From: Clostridia bacterium
GTDB lineage: Bacteria > Bacillota > Clostridia > Christensenellales > Borkfalkiaceae
Direction of reading: 5' to 3'
NCBI GenBank assembly: GCA_017886575.1
Contig: JAGHJP010000051.1
Coordinates: 1 to 47,131, forward strand
DNA: 47,131 nucleotides
Part shown: positions 41,988-47,131 of the stretch, one piece after another
Layout: each line of letters opens with the position of its first letter
Position numbering within the stretch: the stretch's first letter is position 1
Notes under the pieces: generated by a model
What the model was told of the DNA's origin: nothing
Database searches by the model: none
The model's input: only the letters and a program-made list of their open reading frames with translations
Position numbers and translations under genes: made by a program

Positions 41988-42338
41988 TTACAGCTTGACT
42001 CCGATCACGTTGACGTTAACCGTGTCTACGATCATGCCGGTGAAGTATTCGACTTTATACTTAACGGTCTCCTTTAAGGATTCCGCCACCGCGTTGATGG
42101 AAACGCCGTATTTGACGACGACGTAAACGTCGATATAGATCCTGTTGCCGGAGGTGGTGACGCGCACGCCCCTGCCGCCGACTTCTTTTTTCAAAAATTC
42201 TGCAAGGGAATCGGTAAAACGCCGCGCCACCGTCTTGACGATGCCGTAACTTTCCATCGTGGCATAGGAAGCGACCTTGGCGATCGCCAGGTCGGAAATG
42301 GATATTTTACCGTAAGCGTTGCTTGTATTGACTGACAT
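41988..42338 (-). CDS. Asp23/Gls24 family envelope stress protein
   Basis: A 116-residue protein of the Asp23 family. GKISISDLAIAKVASYATMESYGIV is the N-terminal hallmark, and GNRIYIDVYVVVKYGVSINAVAESLKETVKYKVE is the second half. Members sit beneath the membrane and are linked to envelope stress; this type is nearly always paired with fakA. The ATG at 42338 was chosen for GGGAGAG upstream and agreement with family starts. The promoter overlaps a perfect palindrome. Confidence 0.93.
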   Translation of the reverse strand: MSVNTSNAYGKISISDLAIAKVASYATMESYGIVKTVARRFTDSLAEFLKKEVGGRGVRVTTSGNRIYIDVYVVVKYGVSINAVAESLKETVKYKVEYFTGMIVDTVNVNVIGVKL

Positions 42339-42352
42339 ATGACTCTCCCGTT

Positions 42353-42391
42353 TACAATGTTCATTGTACATTATTTCTCTCCGTTTGGCAA
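42353..42391 (-). promoter_or_regulatory. asp23-fakA promoter with overlapping palindromic operator
   Basis: Minus strand: -35 TTGCCA, 17-nt spacer, -10 TACAAT (42363-42368). The palindrome TACAATGTTCATTGTA (42353-42368; 7-bp arms, 2-bp centre) begins in the -10 and covers the transcription start, an ideal repressor position. Confidence 0.72.
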
Positions 42392-42451
42392 GCGTTTCGG
42401 AAAAAATTTCGGAATTTTTTTATTTTTCTTCCGTTTGCGGTCCTTTTTTAA

Positions 42452-42480
42452 TTGATTTTTTGGCCGTTTCATGGTATAGT
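42452..42480 (+). promoter_or_regulatory. promoter of rpmB
   Basis: -35 TTGATT, 17-nt spacer, -10 TATAGT; divergent from asp23. Confidence 0.7.
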
Positions 42481-42542
42481 ATTTGTACTTACGGTCGCGG
42501 GCCGTATTTCTTTATGATGAATTTTACCTCGGAGGTGTGAAT

Positions 42543-42731
42543 ATGTCCAGAATTTGCAGCATTTGCGGAAAGGGTCAGGCGTCGGGCAACAATGTCAGCC
42601 ACTCCAAGCGCAGGACCAGGAGGACCTTCAAAGTCAACGTGCAGAAGGTGAGCTTCGTGCAGGACGGCAAAACGCAGACCGGCTATGTCTGCGCCAGATG
42701 CCTCAAGAGCGACAAAGTGCAGCGCGCTTAA
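42543..42731 (+). CDS. rpmB: 50S ribosomal protein L28
   Basis: A 62-residue L28. [20 protein letters not shown] at the start and VCARCLKS near the end give two CxxC pairs, the zinc-binding form of L28. The middle [14 protein letters not shown] is the conserved rRNA-binding stretch. The ATG at 42543 follows CGGAGGTG; the frame is open upstream but crosses the leader. It lies divergent from asp23-fakA. Confidence 0.96.
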   Translation: MSRICSICGKGQASGNNVSHSKRRTRRTFKVNVQKVSFVQDGKTQTGYVCARCLKSDKVQRA

Positions 42732-42763
42732 ACTTCTGAATTTTTGACCGATGACGGCACGAA

Positions 42764-42795
42764 GGACCGTTCCGAAAATGGGAACGGTCCTTTTT
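42764..42795 (+). terminator. terminator of rpmB
   Basis: GGACCGTTCC-GAAAATGG-GAACGGTCC with TTTTT. It also lies just past the end of the convergent dipeptidase gene. Confidence 0.92.
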
Positions 42796-42830
42796 CCGTT
42801 GCGCGCCTTTTCGTCCGCATTCCCCCGTCC

Positions 42831-43676
42831 TCAATCCCCCAGGAGCCGCAGGACGTTTTGTTGCAGGACCTTTTCGATCTGCCGGGAAAAAAGCCCCGCC
42901 CGTTCCAGATCCCCTTCTATCCTTTGCGCGGCGTCGGCGCAGTTTTTGTAGTACCCGCCCGCCATGCCGTCGAAGTCGCTGCCGAGCGCAACGGCGTCCT
43001 CGCCGCAGATGTCTATCATATATGCAATATGTTGCGCGGGCGAAAATCCGCCCAGAAACGGGGGATAAAAATTGACCCCGGCAAGGCCGCCCGCGTCCGC
43101 CAGGGCGCGCAATTGACCGTCCGTCAAATTGCGGGAATGCGGGCAAAGAGCGCGGGCGCACGAATGGGAGGCGACGAAGGGCTTGCGGCATGCCTTCATG
43201 ATCGCGGCGACCTCCGCAAAACCCGCGTCGGACAGGTGCGACACGTCGGGCAGGGCGCCTTCCGCCGCCAGAAATTCGACGACCGTTTTGCCCCATGCCG
43301 TCAGCCCGCCGCCCGTATCGTGCGCGCCGCCGAGGGCGTTGCCGCCGTTCCAGACCAAGCCGAAGAGTTTCACGCCCGCGGCAAGCATCTCGCCGACGTT
43401 CTCCGCCCTTTCCTCCGCCATGCTGCCGTTTTCCACGGACAGGACGGCGCGCACGCCGCACGCCGCCGCGCGGGCCTTGATTTTTTGAAAGAGGGACGCC
43501 TTTGCGCGGAAATACGCCATGTCTGCCCGCGTGTTTTCGGCAAATACGGCAAAGACCTGCAAAAAAACGCCCCCGCAGAGGCTTGCGGGAGTGATTTGCA
43601 GATCACCCTCGTCCGTCCATGCGGCGGGCGTCCGGATCTTATCGAGCAGATCGCAGTGCAGATCGCAATACTTCAA
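42831..43676 (-). CDS. membrane dipeptidase family (M19) peptidase
   Basis: A 281-residue TIM-barrel zinc peptidase of the renal dipeptidase family. The metal ligands are visible in order: DLHCDLLDK at the start, the bridging Glu in VLSVENGS, His in PDVSHLSDAGF and His in PFVASHSCARALCPHSRNL; LGSDFDGM supplies the last Asp region. No signal peptide, so cytoplasmic. The start is an unusual TTG at 43676, with GAGGGGAAGGA just upstream and the M19 consensus beginning at once; no ATG fits. It is the last gene of rpe-thiN-M19. Relatives act on dipeptides, D-amino-acid dipeptides or beta-lactams. Confidence 0.87.
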   Translation of the reverse strand: MKYCDLHCDLLDKIRTPAAWTDEGDLQITPASLCGGVFLQVFAVFAENTRADMAYFRAKASLFQKIKARAAACGVRAVLSVENGSMAEERAENVGEMLAAGVKLFGLVWNGGNALGGAHDTGGGLTAWGKTVVEFLAAEGALPDVSHLSDAGFAEVAAIMKACRKPFVASHSCARALCPHSRNLTDGQLRALADAGGLAGVNFYPPFLGGFSPAQHIAYMIDICGEDAVALGSDFDGMAGGYYKNCADAAQRIEGDLERAGLFSRQIEKVLQQNVLRLLGD

Positions 43677-43694
43677 AGCCGTCCTTCCCCTCTT

Positions 43695-44294
43695 TCAGTT
43701 GTCGAGAAAGACCAGCACGGTCCCCCGGTCGCAGACGAACCGCGCCCTGCCGGACAGGAGCACGTTGGAAATGCCGCGGCAGCTGCCGTAGGAGAGGGTC
43801 AGTCCGTCGAGGGGGTACTTGAGTCCCTCGCTCTCCATTATATGCGCGCCGCCGCCGAAAGGCAACAGCGAAACGGTCTGCCCCGCCCTGCCGCGGAGTT
43901 CCGCTTCGCCCGCGGCGGGAAAGATGACGGCGCTTTCGGTGAACATCTTCGCGCGCACGCCCGCGCGTTGCGCGCGGTATAAAAGGTGCAGGTTGCCCAG
44001 AAAATGGTCCTCCCTGCCCCCGCCGCCGCCATACACCTCGATCTCTTCGCAGCCGCGGGAAAGCAAAAGTTCCAGCCCGATCTCGCCGTCGGTAAAATTT
44101 TTTTCGGACGGATAGACCTTGCGCGGGGGCGGCACGGGCGCAAGGGAGAGGGAATCGAAGTCGCCGACGTTTTCGTCGATCTTCGCCTTATCCTTCGCCC
44201 AGGCGTACGCGCCGTCGCAGCAGACGACGTATGCGTCCCCCGCCTCTATTTTTCCGCCGTAAGGCCGTCCGTTCAACAGCAGAATGCCCTTCAT
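43695..44294 (-). CDS. thiN: thiamine pyrophosphokinase
   Basis: A 199-residue enzyme transferring pyrophosphate from ATP to thiamine, making the cofactor thiamine diphosphate. VVCCDGAYAWA and VGDFDSLSL form the ATP and metal site. FTDGEIGLELLLSRGCEEI and YGGGGGREDHFLGNLHLLY are the family core, and a C-terminal beta domain (about 125-199) binds thiamine. It lies between rpe and the dipeptidase gene; rpe-thiN linkage is common in Firmicutes. Confidence 0.93.
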   Translation of the reverse strand: MKGILLLNGRPYGGKIEAGDAYVVCCDGAYAWAKDKAKIDENVGDFDSLSLAPVPPPRKVYPSEKNFTDGEIGLELLLSRGCEEIEVYGGGGGREDHFLGNLHLLYRAQRAGVRAKMFTESAVIFPAAGEAELRGRAGQTVSLLPFGGGAHIMESEGLKYPLDGLTLSYGSCRGISNVLLSGRARFVCDRGTVLVFLDN

Positions 44295-44334
44295 TGCCGG
44301 TCCTCCCGTCCTTCCGCCCGCGCCGTGCGGGGCG

Positions 44335-44997
44335 TTATTTCGTGCGTTCGCGCAGGGCGGCGACCGCCGCCCGCCTGTCCGCCGCGCCGAACACCGCGCT
44401 GCCAGCGACGATGACTTCCGCCCCCGCCGCCTTGACTTCCGCCACGTTGTCGGGCGTGATGCCGCCGTCGATCTCGATGGGAATGTCCCGCCCCGCGGCG
44501 CGCAACATGTCCTTCATTTCCCGTATCTTCGCGGTCACCGAGCCGATGTACTTCTGTCCGCCGAAACCGGGGAACACGCTCATGAGGAGCACCATGTCGC
44601 AGAGGGGCAAAACGTTTTGCAGGACGGACACGGGCGTGTCGGGATTGACGACGGCGCCCGCTTTGACGCCGCAACCGCGGATGGCTTGCAGCACCTCGCC
44701 GAGCCTGTCTCCGCAGGCCTCATAATGCACGGTGATGTATGCCGCGCCCGCCTTGGCGAACGCCTCGACGTATTTCCAGGGCTCGACGATCATGAGATGG
44801 CAATCGAGGGGCAGCGAAGTGCGCTTGCGGATGTCCGCCACCATTTTGATGCCGAAAGTGATGTTGGGCACGAACACGCCGTCCATGACGTCGCAGTGCA
44901 GCAGGTCGGCGCCTGCCCGTTCCATGGAGATGAGTTCCTCGCCCATGGCGGCGAAGTCCGCGCTCAGAAGGGACGGCGCGATGCGGATTCGGGACAT
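44335..44997 (-). CDS. rpe: ribulose-phosphate 3-epimerase
   Basis: A 220-residue TIM-barrel metalloenzyme of the pentose phosphate pathway. IAPSLLSADFAAMGEEL, LLHCDVMDGVFVPNITFG, CHLMIVEPWKYVE, MSVFPGFGGQKYI and EIDGGITPDNV contain the catalytic aspartates, metal-binding histidines and phosphate loop. Usual length. It has its own promoter, shared with thiN and the dipeptidase gene. Confidence 0.97.
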   Translation of the reverse strand: MSRIRIAPSLLSADFAAMGEELISMERAGADLLHCDVMDGVFVPNITFGIKMVADIRKRTSLPLDCHLMIVEPWKYVEAFAKAGAAYITVHYEACGDRLGEVLQAIRGCGVKAGAVVNPDTPVSVLQNVLPLCDMVLLMSVFPGFGGQKYIGSVTAKIREMKDMLRAAGRDIPIEIDGGITPDNVAEVKAAGAEVIVAGSAVFGAADRRAAVAALRERTK

Positions 44998-45030
44998 GAT
45001 GTTTTTTCCTCTCTTCTACCTTTTTCCTAT

Positions 45031-45060
45031 ATTCTATCACCTCGGCGGGGGGCTTGTCAA
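45031..45060 (-). promoter_or_regulatory. promoter of rpe-thiN-M19
   Basis: Minus strand: -35 TTGACA, 18-nt spacer, -10 TAGAAT. Confidence 0.7.
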
Positions 45061-45147
45061 CTCCGTCCGCGCCGCGGGAAAGATTTGCCGGAGAAACACA
45101 TGCTGCCGAGGCAAAAACGGGGGCGAAAGGAATTTTCGGCAAAACAC

Positions 45148-45176
45148 TTGACATTTTTGTCATAAAAATGTATGAT
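45148..45176 (+). promoter_or_regulatory. GT28-plsY promoter with inverted repeat in the spacer
   Basis: -35 TTGACA, 17-nt spacer, -10 TATGAT. A perfect inverted repeat with 8-bp arms (ACATTTTT and AAAAATGT, 5-nt centre, 45151-45171) starts inside the -35 and runs to the first base of the -10. A protein bound there would block the promoter. Confidence 0.72.
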
Positions 45177-45246
45177 ATAGGCGAGAGAGTAAGACAGGGA
45201 TTTTTGTAAGTATTTTACATCCTGTTGCAAGGAATCATAATTTGAC

Positions 45247-46353
45247 ATGAAAATACTGATACTCAGTTGTAGCACGGGCGGGGGGCACAACAGCGCCGCA
45301 AGGGCCATGCAGCATGTGCTGACCGAGCGGGGCGCCTATGCGGAGATCGTCGATCCCATCGTTTTCAGCAGTGAAAAAGCCAAGAATTTCGTCTCCGCCC
45401 TCTACAACAAAATCATAAAAAATACGCCGCAAGTGTTCGGCGTCATCTACAAGGCGGGCGCCATCTATGAAAAGACGCCCTTCCCTTCCCCCGTATATTT
45501 TGCCAATTCCACCTATGCCGAAGCGCTCAACGATTACATCGTGCAAAACGCCTTCGACTGCGTGCTGTGCTGCCACCTGTACGGCATGGAGGCGATGACC
45601 GCCATCCGCGACAAATGGAACCCCGGCATTCCCTGCTACGGGGTGCTGACCGATTATACCTGCATCCCCTTCACTTCGGACACAAAACTGGACGGGTACT
45701 TTATCCCCCATGCCGAACTCGAAGAGGAAGCCGAACGAAAAGGACTGCCCGCGGGAAAAATTTACTCGTTCGGTATTCCCGTGCACCCCGCCTTCATGCA
45801 GGAAATATCCAAGCGCGAGGCGCGCGAAAAACTGGGGCTGCCGCAGGATAAGAAGATCCTCCTGCTCATGTTCGGCAGCGTGGGCTGCGGCAAGATCGAA
45901 AAGCTGTGCAAATGCCTGATGAAAACGATCGGAAAGGATTGCCTTGTGTACCTGATCACGGGCAGCAACGAAAAACTGAAGGCGGCGGTCGACAAACGCT
46001 TTGCCGCGGACGGGCGGATGCACACCCTGGCCTACACGGCGGATGTGCCGCTATACATGAAGGCGGCGGACGTCTTTATCTCCAAAGCCGGCGGGCTTTC
46101 CAGCACGGAGGCCGCCGTGGCGGGCGTTCCGCTCGTACACCTGCACTCCATTCCGGGCTGCGAAACGAAGAACGTGGAATTTTTTACGGCGCACGGCATG
46201 TCTTACGGTACAAAAAAAGCAAAAAAAGCCGCTCTTCTGGCACAGAAACTGCTGTGCGACGAAGAAGCAGCCGACAACATGCGGCGGGCGCAGCGGGCAA
46301 ACGTTTACCCCGACGCCGCCGAACGCATTGCGGATAAAATCATGAGGGGATAA
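45247..46353 (+). CDS. GT28 diacylglycerol glycosyltransferase-like protein (UgtP/MGDG synthase family)
   Basis: A 368-residue GT-B enzyme predicted to transfer glucose or galactose to diacylglycerol at the membrane, making glycolipid. ILSCSTGGGHNSAARAM is the MGDG-synthase N-terminal motif; CCHLYGMEAM and LTDYTCIPF continue the acceptor domain. The nucleotide-sugar domain has LLLMFGSVGCGKIEKL, FISKAGGLSSTEAAVAGVPLV and a C-terminal helix. It is followed by plsY with a 4-nt gap, which supports a lipid role over MurG-like peptidoglycan synthesis. Product head group unknown. Confidence 0.87.
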   Translation: MKILILSCSTGGGHNSAARAMQHVLTERGAYAEIVDPIVFSSEKAKNFVSALYNKIIKNTPQVFGVIYKAGAIYEKTPFPSPVYFANSTYAEALNDYIVQNAFDCVLCCHLYGMEAMTAIRDKWNPGIPCYGVLTDYTCIPFTSDTKLDGYFIPHAELEEEAERKGLPAGKIYSFGIPVHPAFMQEISKREAREKLGLPQDKKILLLMFGSVGCGKIEKLCKCLMKTIGKDCLVYLITGSNEKLKAAVDKRFAADGRMHTLAYTADVPLYMKAADVFISKAGGLSSTEAAVAGVPLVHLHSIPGCETKNVEFFTAHGMSYGTKKAKKAALLAQKLLCDEEAADNMRRAQRANVYPDAAERIADKIMRG

Positions 46354-46357
46354 GTTT

Positions 46358-47023
46358 ATGTTAGAAATTTTACAATGGATGGCCTTCATCATCGGCGGAT
46401 ACCTGTTGGGCGGCGTGATGTTCTGCCGTCTGCTGCCGCAACTGATCTTGCGCAAGGACGTTACAAAACTGTTTCCCGACCGCAACCCCGGGGCGGCGAA
46501 CGTATTTTCTTCCTGCGGCGCCGTCATGGGCATGACGTGCCTGCTGTTGGACATGGCGAAGGGATTTTTGCCCGTATTCCTCGGGACAATCTTCCTCGAC
46601 CCGACAAACATGCTCTTTGCCGCGGTCATCGTCGCGCCCGTTCTGGGGCATGCGACGGGCGTGTTCAACCATTTCCGCGGAGGCAAGTGCATCGCCACTT
46701 CCTTCGGCGTGGTCATCGGGCTGCTGCCCGTCACCTGGGTCGGCTGGATCCTTGCGGCGGTATACATCATCTTTTCGGTGTTCGTGAAGATCAACCCCCA
46801 CCGCCGCCGCAGCATTTTTGCCTTCGCCATCTTTGGCATCCTCTCCTGCATCATACTCATCTTTACAAGGCAGTACTCCGTGGCGATCGGTTGCCTGTTG
46901 CTCTCCGCTGTGGCGGTCGTCAAGCACTCCAAACGCTTCTCGCCCGATGAAACGCCCGCCGCCGATAAGACGGCGTTGCAGGACGACGACGAATCGCTCC
47001 ATGCCGACGGCAAGGGAAGATAA
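46358..47023 (+). CDS. plsY: acyl-phosphate glycerol-3-phosphate acyltransferase PlsY-like
   Basis: A 221-residue membrane protein with five or more hydrophobic segments. PlsY transfers acyl from acyl phosphate to glycerol-3-phosphate, the first step of phospholipid synthesis. The motifs are recognisable but drifted: FPDRNPGAANVF (usually GSGNPGATN), GHATGVFNHFRGGKCIATSFG (usually GHxFPxFxxFKGGKGVAT). A 30-residue acidic tail (DETPAADKTALQDDDES) follows the last membrane segment. It is coupled to the GT28 gene. Because of the drift it may be a PlsY paralogue. Confidence 0.82.
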   Translation: MLEILQWMAFIIGGYLLGGVMFCRLLPQLILRKDVTKLFPDRNPGAANVFSSCGAVMGMTCLLLDMAKGFLPVFLGTIFLDPTNMLFAAVIVAPVLGHATGVFNHFRGGKCIATSFGVVIGLLPVTWVGWILAAVYIIFSVFVKINPHRRRSIFAFAIFGILSCIILIFTRQYSVAIGCLLLSAVAVVKHSKRFSPDETPAADKTALQDDDESLHADGKGR

Positions 47024-47048
47024 CGGCAGACGTTCATGAATGAATTAC

Positions 47049-47086
47049 GCCGCCTGCGTTTTTGAAAACGCGGGCGGCTTTTGTTT
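47049..47086 (+). terminator. terminator of GT28-plsY
   Basis: GCCGCCTGCGTTTT-TG-AAAACGCGGGCGGC with one mismatch, then TTTTGTTTG. Confidence 0.88.
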
Positions 47087-47131
47087 GCCCTCTTCGCTTC
47101 CCTTCTATCCCCCTCGCCCTTTTCCCGTCCC

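Overview
The window looks like a piece of chromosome from a GC-rich, gut-associated member of the Bacillota (Clostridia side). The evidence is a HisZ plus short-HisG histidine pathway, an Asp23-FakA pair beside rpmB, a FakB/DegV protein, UgtP-like and PlsY lipid enzymes, strong Shine-Dalgarno sites, many consensus TTGACA/TATAAT promoters and a bile salt hydrolase-type enzyme. No tRNA, rRNA, CRISPR array, transposase or prophage gene was seen. Nearly all coding sequence is ordinary core or metabolic genome; the unusual material lies mostly in the non-coding DNA and in a few decayed or paralogous genes.

Layout. 1-1700: rplI and a membrane metalloprotease. 1955-5523: a GH2 beta-galactosidase and galactokinase operon. 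5682-8260: an exopolysaccharide sugar transferase and glycosyltransferase with a long structured leader. 8260-12000: a repeat-rich gene-poor stretch, a truncated carboxylesterase, a lipoprotein flavodoxin plus the remnant of a second one, an aldo/keto reductase and a LysR regulator. 12050-16726: ZIP metal transporter, HNH protein, a frameshifted Ig-like surface lipoprotein and the bile salt hydrolase. 16973-21564: the str operon (rpsL-rpsG-fusA-tuf) on the minus strand. 21968-27003: a TVP38/VTT membrane protein, then pgk-tpiA-gpmI on the plus strand. 27165-29245: degV (fakB-like), a divergent minE-like gene and minD. 29382-36878: an eight-gene histidine operon plus a DRE-TIM aldolase. 37094-38057: two tandem paralogous genes, each with two XRE helix-turn-helix domains. 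38098-42731: recG, fakA, asp23 and divergent rpmB. 42831-44997: rpe-thiN-dipeptidase. 45247-47023: a GT28 glycolipid glycosyltransferase and plsY.

Links between genes. FakA, a FakB-type DegV protein, PlsY and the GT28 enzyme make a plausible route from exogenous fatty acids to phospholipid and glycolipid, although they sit in three loci. The asp23-fakA and GT28-plsY promoters each overlap a perfect inverted repeat. The LysR, reductase and flavodoxin group has a good T-N11-A LysR box. The his operon has a consensus promoter so close to the hisZ start codon that a leaderless mRNA is predicted.

Most notable signals: (1) a dispersed intergenic repeat family built on CATGCCCG / GGCATGCCCC, densest at 7,908-8,710; (2) the tandem double-XRE gene pair with a large inverted repeat at its promoter; (3) candidate leader RNAs before the sugar transferase and within rpsL-rpsG; (4) palindromic operators on the two lipid operons. 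No wholly new multi-gene system was recognised. All calls come from reading the sequence; no database search was possible.
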